From assembly GCA_963922715.1 (NCBI GenBank), contig CAWUJT010000029.1, forward strand, positions 1 through 21,189: 21,189 bases of DNA, written 5' to 3'. This document shows, in pieces, positions 7,361 to 14,416 of this stretch; the stretch's first letter is position 1; every line of letters begins with the position of its first letter. A program made the position numbers and the translations under genes. This DNA is from CAWUJT01 sp963922715 (GTDB lineage Bacteria > Pseudomonadota > Alphaproteobacteria > Rhodobacterales > Rhodobacteraceae). Under the pieces are notes generated by a model that saw nothing but the letters and a program-made list of their open reading frames with translations, had not been told where the DNA came from and did not search any database.

Positions 7361-8449
7361 GGTGGGTCCCAACCTATAAAGCGCCCCCTCGCCCACGGAC
7401 AAAAACCACAAACCGCAGTCAGGACCTTCGATCACATCGCGCACACGCAAGGTTTCCTCAAAGCGCAGCTGTTCAACCTCTTGCATTCCACGTGCCGGAT
7501 CAAGCCGTGCGATGTAATCAAACTTCAACGACCCGACAAACAGATTGCCCGCCCACTCTGGGACACCACATCCCGAATGCACCACCGCGCCAGAGGGCGC
7601 CATGGACGGATCCCAGTAGAATTCTGGTTGCTCCATCCCCGGCTTGGCCTGGCCCTCTCCGATCGGTAGCCCTGAATAGTGCCGCCCATAAGCAATCACC
7701 GGCCAGCCATAATTTGCCCCACGTTTAACCAGATTGACCTCATCGCCACCGCGTGCGCCATGTTCGATGGCGTAAAGCGTGCCATCGGGGGCCTGGGCCA
7801 AGCCTTGTGGGTTGCGGTGGCCGTAGCTCCAAATTCCCGGTCGGACGTCCGCTTGCCCGATAAAAGGATTGTCCGCGGGGACAGAGCCGTCTTTGTTCAC
7901 CCGCACCACACTGCCCACTTCTGTTGACAGGTCTTGGGCCAATGGACGATCCCCGCGATCCCCTATGCTAAGATAAAGTGTGCCCTCCAGCCCTTCAACA
8001 ATACGAGAACCAAAGTGGCGTCCGCCGCGCGTGCCGGGCGTAAGTTCAAAGATGTCCCGCACATCTTCCAGCGCAGTGCCAGTGTCAGACAAGCGTCCAA
8101 CCGCCAAAGCAGTGCCCGCACCACGACGCTGAGGTTTCGCGTAAGAAAAATAAATCTGCCGCGTCTGTTCGAAATCGCGCGGCACCAAGATGTCGAGCAA
8201 CCCGCCCTGCCCTTGATCAAAAACCTGCGGCAGCCCAGTAACCTGTTTCGATGTGCCCTCTTCAATGTGCCAAAGGGTACCCCCGCGCTCTGTCACCAAA
8301 ATCGTGTGGTCAGGCAGCCAGTCAACTGCCCAAGGTTCGACGAACCCATCAGCGATCTTTGTCAATGACATAGATCCTACTTGCGTATCGACATCTCTCG
8401 CATGCAGCGATTGCGTAAGTACGATAAAAAAGATGATTAAATATCTCAT
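7355..8449 (-). CDS. PQQ-dependent aldose sugar dehydrogenase, YliI/Gdh-B type, secreted
   Basis: This 364-residue periplasmic six-bladed beta-propeller probably oxidises aldoses to lactones with PQQ. I start at plus 8449 because GGAGTGAAATT precedes that ATG and the product opens with a signal peptide, MRYLIIFFIVLTQSLHA, cleaved after residue 17. An upstream in-frame ATG (8509) would bury the signal. Family residues are visible: H145 in GGRHFGSR, the likely general base; R212 in SYGHRNPQGLA; then EHGARGGDEVN and GANYGWP. The gene converges on the nucleotidyltransferase with a six-base overlap of coding ends and diverges from the transporter operon. PQQ synthesis genes are not in view, and the true electron acceptor is unknown. 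Confidence 0.9.
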   Translation of the reverse strand: MRYLIIFFIVLTQSLHARDVDTQVGSMSLTKIADGFVEPWAVDWLPDHTILVTERGGTLWHIEEGTSKQVTGLPQVFDQGQGGLLDILVPRDFEQTRQIYFSYAKPQRRGAGTALAVGRLSDTGTALEDVRDIFELTPGTRGGRHFGSRIVEGLEGTLYLSIGDRGDRPLAQDLSTEVGSVVRVNKDGSVPADNPFIGQADVRPGIWSYGHRNPQGLAQAPDGTLYAIEHGARGGDEVNLVKRGANYGWPVIAYGRHYSGLPIGEGQAKPGMEQPEFYWDPSMAPSGAVVHSGCGVPEWAGNLFVGSLKFDYIARLDPARGMQEVEQLRFEETLRVRDVIEGPDCGLWFLSVGEGALYRLGPTS

Positions 8450-8515
8450 AATTTCACTCCATATTGCACACACATGCATCAGTTTTACAAAGATCAAGGC
8501 CCTATTCATCTCAAA

Positions 8516-8580
8516 TGTGAGAATTTTTCTTTTCTTTCGCGGAACTGCACTCTAATTGACATTTCTGAGAATAACTCACA
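8516..8580. promoter_or_regulatory. possible operator/promoter region of the transporter operon
   Basis: The 143 bases between the divergent dehydrogenase and the binding-protein gene must hold both promoters. TCTAAT at 8551-8556, preceded by TGC, resembles a -10 but has no good -35. A perfect TTGACA at 8556-8561 has no -10 at the right distance. TGTGAG at 8516-8521 and CTCACA at 8575-8580 form an inverted pair around these elements and could bind a regulator. This is suggestive only. Confidence 0.25.
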
Positions 8581-8592
8581 GGGAGAAAACTC

Positions 8593-9792
8593 ATGAAAAA
8601 ATTACTTTTGGCATCTGTTGCCAGCGTTGGGCTGGCCAGCGTCGCATTTGCAGGTGGACATGGCGAAGAAGTGAAACTCGGCATCATCCTGGGCTTCACC
8701 GGCCCGATTGAATCGCTGACGCCTTCAATGGGAGATGCGGCAGAGTTGGCCATTACAGAAGTGTCCGAAAGCGGCCTCTTTATGGGCGGTGCGAAGGTCA
8801 GCGCGGTCCGGGCGGACTCCACGTGCATTGACAGCGCCGCAGCAACCGCAGCCGCGGAACGCTTGATCACAGGTGATGGTGTCTCTGGCATCGTGGGGGC
8901 CGATTGCTCTGGCGTGACCGGTGCGATCTTGTCCAATGTTGCCCTGCCAAACGGGGTTGTGATGATCTCACCTTCCGCCACATCGCCAGCGCTGAGCCAC
9001 ATGAACAATGAGGACAACGGCCTCTTCTTCCGCACAGCACCTTCCGATGCGCGCCAAGGCGTTGTGATGACAAATGTGTTGATGGATCAAGGCATCATGG
9101 AAGTGGCACTAACCTACACCAACAACGACTACGGCAAAGGCCTGGCTGACAGCTTCCAAGCCGCTTTTGAAGCCGCGGGCGGATCCGTTACAATTTCTGC
9201 GGCCCATGAAGATGGCAAAGCCGATTATTCTGCCGAAGTAGGTGCCCTTGCCGCTGCCGGTGGGGAGCGTCTCGTTGTTGCCGGTTACGTGGACCAAGGC
9301 GGGTCTGGGATTGTACGTGCCGCCCTTGATACGGGTGCGTTTGACACATTCCACTTCCCCGACGGCATGATCTCGGCGGCACTGACAGAAAACTTCGGCG
9401 CAGAGATCGACGGCTCTTCCGGTCAACACCCTTCCCCCTCTGATGAGTTGGCAGCCGCCTTCACATCGCTTGTGGATGGCGCGTTTGATGCAACATCCCC
9501 ATTCACACCTGAAAGCTATGATGCAGCGGCCTTGATTCTTTTGGCGATGCAGGCGGCGGGGTCCTCTGATCCTGCGGATTATGCCGAGAAAATCATGATG
9601 GTGGCCAATGCACCTGGTGAGCAGATCCAGGTTGGTGAACTGGCCAAAGCCCTGGAAATCTTGGCCGCAGGTGGTGACATTGATCTTGTGGGTGCCACTG
9701 GGGTGGAGTTGATCGGCCCAGGTGAGGCTGCCGGCAACTACCGTGAAATCGGATTTGAAGGCGGCATGGAAAAAACCATTCAATTCCGTTAA
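8593..9792 (+). CDS. periplasmic substrate-binding protein, branched-chain amino acid-type ABC transporter
   Basis: This 399-residue LivJ/LivK-type protein captures the substrate in the periplasm for the permease encoded downstream. The signal peptide MKKLLLASVASVGLASVAFA is followed by the mature start GGHGEE. The type I binding fold is seen in VKLGIILGFTGPIE, in the ligand-contact loop ISPSATSPALS near 124-134, and in YTNNDYGKG near 175-183. The ISPSATSPAL loop corresponds to the segment that holds the alpha-carboxyl and amino groups in LivJ, so an amino acid or close relative is the likely ligand. I cannot name it. The ATG has CAGGGAGAAAAC upstream. It is the first gene of the operon and is followed by a hairpin that may set its higher expression. 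Confidence 0.93.
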   Translation: MKKLLLASVASVGLASVAFAGGHGEEVKLGIILGFTGPIESLTPSMGDAAELAITEVSESGLFMGGAKVSAVRADSTCIDSAAATAAAERLITGDGVSGIVGADCSGVTGAILSNVALPNGVVMISPSATSPALSHMNNEDNGLFFRTAPSDARQGVVMTNVLMDQGIMEVALTYTNNDYGKGLADSFQAAFEAAGGSVTISAAHEDGKADYSAEVGALAAAGGERLVVAGYVDQGGSGIVRAALDTGAFDTFHFPDGMISAALTENFGAEIDGSSGQHPSPSDELAAAFTSLVDGAFDATSPFTPESYDAAALILLAMQAAGSSDPADYAEKIMMVANAPGEQIQVGELAKALEILAAGGDIDLVGATGVELIGPGEAAGNYREIGFEGGMEKTIQFR

Positions 9793-9813
9793 TCCCGCGT
9801 TTACAAACGCTTC

Positions 9814-9840
9814 GACCTCCGGCTTTTGCCGGGGGTCTTT
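9814..9840 (+). terminator. intra-operon hairpin after the binding-protein gene
   Basis: GACCTCCGGC (9814-9823) pairs with GCCGGGGGTC (9828-9837) in a 10-bp stem with one G-U pair and a TTTT loop, followed by only three T residues. It is strong as a stem but weak as a terminator. It sits between the binding-protein stop and the LivG start. In such operons a hairpin here usually stabilises or partly terminates the message, giving more binding protein than ATPase. Confidence 0.6.
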
Positions 9841-9858
9841 CCATACCAAGAGGCTGCA

Positions 9859-10638
9859 ATGATCGAGGTGTCGAACCTGCATAAGCACTTTGGCGGTTTT
9901 CATGCCGTTGATGGCGCATCGCTACGGGTTGAGGACAGATCGATCACTGGCCTGATCGGGCCAAATGGTGCTGGAAAAACAACACTTTTCAATGTTATAG
10001 CAGGTGAACTTAAACCCACATCGGGCACTGTCACGATGGCGGCGGAAGATATCACTGGCTTGCCGCCGCATGTATTGTTTCACAAAGGCCTGCTGCGGAC
10101 CTTTCAAATTGCCCATGAATTCAGCTCGATGACGGTGCGGGAAAATCTGATGATGGTGCCTGGGGCACAGCGGGGCGAGACGCTTTGGAACACCTGGTTT
10201 CACCGCCGTCAAATTGCGGCAGATGAACGGGCATTGGCCCAAAAAGCCGACGAGGTGCTTGAGTTTCTGACCATTTCCCATCTGGCCGACGAACGCGCGG
10301 CCAATCTTTCCGGTGGCCAGAAAAAGCTGTTGGAGCTTGGGCGCACCATGATGGTGGAGGCAAAGATTGTGTTTCTGGACGAAGTGGGCGCCGGTGTGAA
10401 CAGAACGCTTTTGAACACAATCGCCGACGCGATCCTACGCCTGAACAAAGAACGTGGCTACACATTCGTGGTGATTGAACATGACATGGATTTTATCGGA
10501 AAGATTTGTGATCCCGTCATCGTCATGGCCGAAGGGAAGGTTTTGGCCGAGGGATCACTGGCCGAGATCAAAGCCAATGACGCTGTGATCGAGGCTTATT
10601 TGGGCGTTGGCTTGAAGAATAAAGTAAAAGCAGGATAA
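9859..10638 (+). CDS. livG: ABC transporter ATPase, LivG type
   Basis: This is a 259-residue ATPase subunit on the cytoplasmic face of the transporter. Numbered from ATG 9859 (AGAGG upstream; the in-frame codon further upstream lies in the hairpin), Walker A is GPNGAGKT at 34-41. The Q-loop is Q83, the signature LSGGQ is 150-154, Walker B is KIVFLDE at 169-175 with E175 catalytic, and the switch is H208 in VIEHDMDF. The long insertion between Walker A and the signature is typical of LivG. After Walker B the usual DEPxAGL reads DEVGAGV, a departure from most LivG proteins. It pairs with LivF to drive LivH-LivM. Confidence 0.93.
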   Translation: MIEVSNLHKHFGGFHAVDGASLRVEDRSITGLIGPNGAGKTTLFNVIAGELKPTSGTVTMAAEDITGLPPHVLFHKGLLRTFQIAHEFSSMTVRENLMMVPGAQRGETLWNTWFHRRQIAADERALAQKADEVLEFLTISHLADERAANLSGGQKKLLELGRTMMVEAKIVFLDEVGAGVNRTLLNTIADAILRLNKERGYTFVVIEHDMDFIGKICDPVIVMAEGKVLAEGSLAEIKANDAVIEAYLGVGLKNKVKAG

Positions 10639-10695
10639 CAGCTTTGACAGATCACAACCGTAGATCCTTTTAGAAATATGCGCATTGGGGGCAAG

Positions 10696-11409
10696 ATGGG
10701 TGATCCGTTCTTAATTGGGGAGGCAATGTCAGGCGGCTATGGCAGTGGCCCGAACATTTTGCATAGCTGCACCATTGCCGCAGAGACGGGGGAGATCACT
10801 GTTATCGTAGGCCCCAACGGCGCGGGCAAATCCACCGCGATGAAAGCTGTGTTTGGGATGCTTGATGTGCGGGAAGGCGCTGTCCGGCTGGAGGGGGAGG
10901 ATATCACCAAACTCTCCCCCCAGGATCGTGTGGCCAAGGGCATGGCCTTTGTGCCGCAAACGCAAAATATCTTTCCCTCTCTGAGCGTTGAGGAAAACCT
11001 CGAGATGGGGGCGTTTTTGCGCCGCGATGATATCTCTGGCACTTTGCATCAAGTCTATGACCTGTTCCCGATCTTGAAGGACAAGCGCGCACAAGCGGCA
11101 GGTGAACTCTCGGGCGGGCAACGCCAACAGGTGGCTGTGGGGCGCGCGTTGATGACACAACCCAAGCTCTTGATGTTGGATGAGCCGACCGCCGGTGTCA
11201 GCCCCATCGTCATGGATGAGCTGTTTGATCGGATCATAGAGGTGGCGCGCACTGGCATTTCCATCCTGATGGTGGAACAAAATGCGCGGCAAGCCTTGGA
11301 CATTGCTGACAAGGGCTATGTCTTGGTGCAGGGGCGCAATGCCTATACGGGAACCGGGCAAGAACTTTTGGCCAACCCCGAAGTCCGCAAATCCTTTTTG
11401 GGAGGGTAA
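10696..11409 (+). CDS. livF: ABC transporter ATPase, LivF type
   Basis: This 237-residue second ATPase is the partner of LivG. I start at ATG 10696 because GGGGGC lies just upstream; ATG 10678 is in frame but has no ribosome binding site. Walker A is GPNGAGKS at 39-46, the signature LSGGQ is 138-142, Walker B is KLLMLDE at 157-163, and the usual DEPTAGVSP follows. The switch position is Gln in LMVEQNA, as is normal in LivF, so this half is the typical companion to the His-bearing LivG. The 57-base gap after livG contains a perfect TTGACA (10644-10649) without a good -10, so an internal promoter is possible but unproven. Confidence 0.92.
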   Translation: MGDPFLIGEAMSGGYGSGPNILHSCTIAAETGEITVIVGPNGAGKSTAMKAVFGMLDVREGAVRLEGEDITKLSPQDRVAKGMAFVPQTQNIFPSLSVEENLEMGAFLRRDDISGTLHQVYDLFPILKDKRAQAAGELSGGQRQQVAVGRALMTQPKLLMLDEPTAGVSPIVMDELFDRIIEVARTGISILMVEQNARQALDIADKGYVLVQGRNAYTGTGQELLANPEVRKSFLGG

Positions 11410-11413
11410 TGAG

Positions 11414-11752
11414 ATGTGGCGTATAATTCTAAGCTGTGTGATGTTGGCCTCCCCCGCAGGTGCTGAACTCAACTGCACGTTTGAGACCGAATGCTTTGAA
11501 GCCGAGCAATGCCAGCGCGGGGCCTTTACCCTCTCAGCGATTATGGATGGGGAGGAACTCGCCCTTGCGACAGAGATCGCCCCCTTAGAGGTGATAGAGT
11601 TTCGCACAACAGACGATATACTTTCCGCCTTTGCACGGGAAAATATTACGGCCTTTCTGTTCACACGCTCTGGCCCCGATGCCCGGCTAACGCTGCATCT
11701 GCCCGAACCTGGCACCGCCACCTATCTGGGCACCTGCGAAGGGGAGCTGTGA
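11414..11752 (+). CDS. small secreted cysteine-containing protein of unknown function within the liv operon
   Basis: I do not recognise this 112-residue protein. It opens with a signal peptide (MWRIILSCVMLASPAGA), probably cleaved after residue 17, so the mature form of about 95 residues is periplasmic. The mature chain has four Cys: C21, C27 and C33 close together near the start, and C108 near the end. This suggests two disulfides. The rest is rich in strand-forming residues, with no known motif and no membrane anchor. The gene begins four bases after the livF stop and its TGA overlaps the livH ATG (TGATG), so it is translated with the transporter. An accessory role in substrate capture or permease assembly is inference from position only. 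Confidence 0.75.
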   Translation: MWRIILSCVMLASPAGAELNCTFETECFEAEQCQRGAFTLSAIMDGEELALATEIAPLEVIEFRTTDDILSAFARENITAFLFTRSGPDARLTLHLPEPGTATYLGTCEGEL

Positions 11753-12762
11753 TGGACGTCTTAAACGCCCTGGTGGTTCTTGCAAACTTCGTGATCGTCC
11801 CCGCCACGGCCTATGGCGCGCAACTGGCCCTTGGCGCACTTGGGGTGACGCTGATCTATGGTATCTTACGGTTTTCCAATTTCGCCCATGGCGACACCAT
11901 GGCCTTTGGGACTGCGGTCACGATTATTTTCACGTGGGGGTTACAAGCCCGGGGCATTGGTTTCGGCCCCTTGCCCACAGCACTTCTGGCCCTGCCGTTT
12001 GGGATTGGGGTCACGCTGTTGCTGGTTTTGGCCAGCGACCGTGCCGTTTACCGATTTTACCGCACACAAAAAGCCAAGCCGGTGATCTTCGTGATCGCCT
12101 CGCTGGGGGTGATGTTTGTGATCAACGGGCTGGTGCGGTTTGTGATCGGCCCAGACGAGCAACGCTTTGCCGATGGGGAGCGGTTCATCTTCACAGCACG
12201 AGAGTTCAAGCAAGCCACCGGCCTGGCCGAAGGCTTGGCCTTGCGCAGCACCCAAGCCATCACAGTCATCGTGGCCGTGATCGTGGTGCTGGCGCTGTTT
12301 TGGTTTCTCAACCGCACCCGCACCGGCAAAAGCATGCGCGCTTATTCTGACAATGAAGACCTCGCACTTTTGTCCGGCATCAATCCCGAACGGGTGGTGC
12401 TGTATACTTGGTTGATCGTGGCGGCCTTGGCCACGATTGCGGGCGTTCTTTATGGGCTCGACAAAAGTTTTAAGCCATTCACCTATTTTCAACTGCTGTT
12501 GCCGATTTTTGCCGCTGCCATTGTGGGTGGGCTGGGCAATCCTTTGGGCGCGATTGCCGGTGGGTTTATCATTGCCTATGCGGAGGTCACCATCACCTAT
12601 CCGTTGAAAAAAGTCCTGGGCTATCTGCTGCCTGAGATGCTGGAGCCCGATGGCTTGGTCCAACTTTTGTCAACCCAATATAAATTCGCGGTCAGCTTTG
12701 TGATTTTGCTGATTGTGCTTTTGTTCCGGCCCACGGGCCTGTTCCGGGGGAAAGCGGTATGA
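11752..12762 (+). CDS. livH: branched-chain amino acid-type ABC permease, LivH
   Basis: This 336-residue inner-membrane permease has about eight hydrophobic segments. Near the N-terminus YGAQLALGALGVTLIYGILRFSNFAHGD is split over the first helices and carries the LivH hallmark GxxRFxNFAHG. The cytoplasmic loop that contacts the ATPase is near GKSMRAYSDNEDLALLSGI. The downstream IVGGLGNPLGAIAGG motif is also typical. The ATG overlaps the TGA of the small secreted protein, with GGGGAG just upstream. The stop overlaps livM as ATGA. A moderately large loop near residues 120-165 lies between helices. LivH pairs with LivM to form the channel. Confidence 0.93.
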   Translation: MDVLNALVVLANFVIVPATAYGAQLALGALGVTLIYGILRFSNFAHGDTMAFGTAVTIIFTWGLQARGIGFGPLPTALLALPFGIGVTLLLVLASDRAVYRFYRTQKAKPVIFVIASLGVMFVINGLVRFVIGPDEQRFADGERFIFTAREFKQATGLAEGLALRSTQAITVIVAVIVVLALFWFLNRTRTGKSMRAYSDNEDLALLSGINPERVVLYTWLIVAALATIAGVLYGLDKSFKPFTYFQLLLPIFAAAIVGGLGNPLGAIAGGFIIAYAEVTITYPLKKVLGYLLPEMLEPDGLVQLLSTQYKFAVSFVILLIVLLFRPTGLFRGKAV

Positions 12763-14066
12763 TCCAGGACCTTACGAAAAAAGACACCCTGTTGTTTGCC
12801 GCTGTCGCTTTGCTGTTTATTCTGACCGGGGTGACCAGTTCTTGGAATTCATCGCTGTCTATTCTCAACATGGCCTTGGTGAGTGCGATCATGGCGCTGG
12901 GGGTGAACATGCAATGGGGCTATGCTGGGCTGTTTAATGTCGGCATCATGGGGTTTGTGGCCTTGGGCGGATTGGCCACGGTGCTGGTTTCGATGCCCCC
13001 CACGACAGAGGCTTGGGACGCAGGCGGGCTGCGTATCCTGTTTGCATTGCTCATCGGGGTTGCCACGATTGTGGCCGCCATCCAAACCTGGGCCCGCACC
13101 CCCAAAGCCTGGCGCGGCTGGGCGGTCTTTGCGGTTTTGGTGGGTGGATTTCTGATCTACCGCTGGGTGTTTGATCCGGCGGCGGCAGCGATTGAAGCCG
13201 TCAACCCTGCGGGCACCGGATATCTGGGCGGGCTTGGCCTACCTGTGATCATCGCTTGGCCCGTAGGCGGGCTGATTGCCGCAGGGGCGGCTTGGATCAT
13301 CGGGAAAACAGCACTTGGCTTACGATCAGATTATTTGGCCATCGCAACCCTGGGCATTGCCGAGATCATCATCGCGCTGATCAAAAATGAAGAATGGCTC
13401 AGCCGCGGTGTAAAGAATGTCAACGGCATTCCCCGCCCTGCCCCCTATGAGATCGATCTGCAAAATTCCGAAGCCTTTGTTGGGCATGCCGCCAGCTTTG
13501 GGCTTGACCCTGTGACGGCCTCTACCCTAGCTGTGAAACTCACCTATGCGGGACTGTTTACCGTGGTTTTGCTGGGGTTGATCTGGCTCAGCCAGATGGC
13601 ATTGCACTCTCCCTGGGGGCGAATGATGCGGGCCATTCGGGACAATGAAACCGCCGCTGCCGCGATGGGCAAAGATGTCACCCGCCGGCATTTGCAAATT
13701 TTCATCCTCGGCTCTGCTGTTTGTGGCATGGCAGGGGCAATGATGACGTCCCTTGACGGGTTGCTCACCCCAAGCTCTTATCAGCCTTTGCGCTTCACCT
13801 TTCTGATCTGGGTGATGGTGATCGTGGGCGGCTCTGGCAACAACTGGGGGGCTGTGTTGGGCGGGTTTTTAATCTGGTGGCTATGGATTCAGGTCGAGCC
13901 TTTGGGCCTTTGGCTGATGAGCGTGCTGACAGCGGGCCTGGCAGATGGGTCCTGGCTCAAAGATCATTTGCTGGCCTCTGCGGCGCATATGCGGTTAATG
14001 ACCATGGGCATTATTTTGCTTGTTGTTTTAAGATTTTCGCCCCGTGGGTTGATCCCAGAACGCTAA
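12759..14066 (+). CDS. livM: branched-chain amino acid-type ABC permease, LivM, with a central insertion
   Basis: This is the 435-residue second permease. LivM hallmarks are WGYAGLFNVGIMGF near residues 52-65, LRSDYLAIATLGIAEII near 188-204, the ATPase-contact loop GRMMRAIRDNETAAAAMGKDV near 287-307 split by a turn, and VGGSGNNWGAVLGGF near 347-361. Between the first two motifs there is an extra stretch of roughly 90-100 residues with two additional hydrophobic helices (about 88-107 and 122-137). Family members often go directly from the first to the second motif. A second extra loop near 385-410 precedes the last helix. GGGGGAAAG upstream and a four-base overlap with livH fix the start. Confidence 0.92.
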   Translation: MIQDLTKKDTLLFAAVALLFILTGVTSSWNSSLSILNMALVSAIMALGVNMQWGYAGLFNVGIMGFVALGGLATVLVSMPPTTEAWDAGGLRILFALLIGVATIVAAIQTWARTPKAWRGWAVFAVLVGGFLIYRWVFDPAAAAIEAVNPAGTGYLGGLGLPVIIAWPVGGLIAAGAAWIIGKTALGLRSDYLAIATLGIAEIIIALIKNEEWLSRGVKNVNGIPRPAPYEIDLQNSEAFVGHAASFGLDPVTASTLAVKLTYAGLFTVVLLGLIWLSQMALHSPWGRMMRAIRDNETAAAAMGKDVTRRHLQIFILGSAVCGMAGAMMTSLDGLLTPSSYQPLRFTFLIWVMVIVGGSGNNWGAVLGGFLIWWLWIQVEPLGLWLMSVLTAGLADGSWLKDHLLASAAHMRLMTMGIILLVVLRFSPRGLIPER

Positions 14067-14098
14067 GGGCGGTGGCGTAGAATTGAAAAGACACTTTC

Positions 14099-14383
14099 AT
14101 GGCAAAAGACCCTTTCGATCCCAAAGGCCTCATCCGCGACAGCTTCAGTATTGACAACATCACTGAGGCAGAGTGCCGATCAATCTTTCTCGACTGGGCG
14201 CTGTCCATAGAGTCAGAGCTGTCTTTTGAAGAGGTCATTGCGCGTTTACTCTCACGCCACAAAGACAAGCCAACAGATCATCCGATGCACAAAGTGTTAA
14301 GTGCTGGCTTACAAAAACCCCCTAAGCCCGTGCGCCGTGGCCGACGCCACACGCATGGAACATCTGATACCACATCCGAATAA
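14099..14383 (+). CDS. conserved-looking small protein of unknown function
   Basis: I do not recognise this 94-residue cytosolic protein. The first 55 residues are predicted helical and acidic, with the sequence FLDWALSIESELSFEEVIARLL. The C-terminal third is basic and proline-rich with PVRRGRRHTHG, which could touch RNA, DNA or another protein. There is no signal peptide, metal motif or membrane helix. The gene lies 32 bases after livM on the same strand and may be its last cotranscribed member. It converges with the Fe-S scaffold gene. The ribosome binding site is weak (GAAAAGAC). Codon use looks like that of the neighbours, so I consider it real. Confidence 0.7.
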   Translation: MAKDPFDPKGLIRDSFSIDNITEAECRSIFLDWALSIESELSFEEVIARLLSRHKDKPTDHPMHKVLSAGLQKPPKPVRRGRRHTHGTSDTTSE

Positions 14384-14386
14384 GCA

Positions 14387-14416
14387 GATCACAGACAAGA
14401 CTAATCTGTTGTGGTC
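14387..14416. terminator. imperfect hairpin between convergent genes
   Basis: GATCACAGACAAGA (14387-14400) pairs with TCTGTTGTGGTC (14405-14416) over 12 base pairs with two single-base bulges and a CTAA loop. It includes the stop of the minus-strand scaffold gene and follows the stop of the 94-residue gene. Neither side has a U-tract, so termination is possible but unproven. Confidence 0.3.

Noticed and set aside
7934..8368. Plus-strand frame of 144 codons opposite the PQQ-type dehydrogenase
   Set aside because: The minus-strand gene has a signal peptide and catalytic motifs. The plus translation is low-complexity and without features.
9109..9903. Antisense open frame of 264 codons across the binding-protein gene
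   Set aside because: It runs through the hairpin and into livG and has no recognisable motif, so it is a shadow.
10644..10673. Perfect TTGACA in the livG-livF gap as a promoter
   Set aside because: No acceptable -10 is found at 16-18 bases, so it is mentioned in the livF entry only and not called as a feature.
10729..11721. Antisense open frame of 330 codons across livF and the small secreted gene
   Set aside because: It is the mirror of livF and the next gene. The plus strand shows Walker and signature motifs and a signal peptide, while the minus translation has none.
11941..12663. Antisense open frame of 240 codons within livH
   Set aside because: Its His- and Gln-rich sequence is the expected mirror of a hydrophobic permease. 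It lacks a ribosome binding site and family features.
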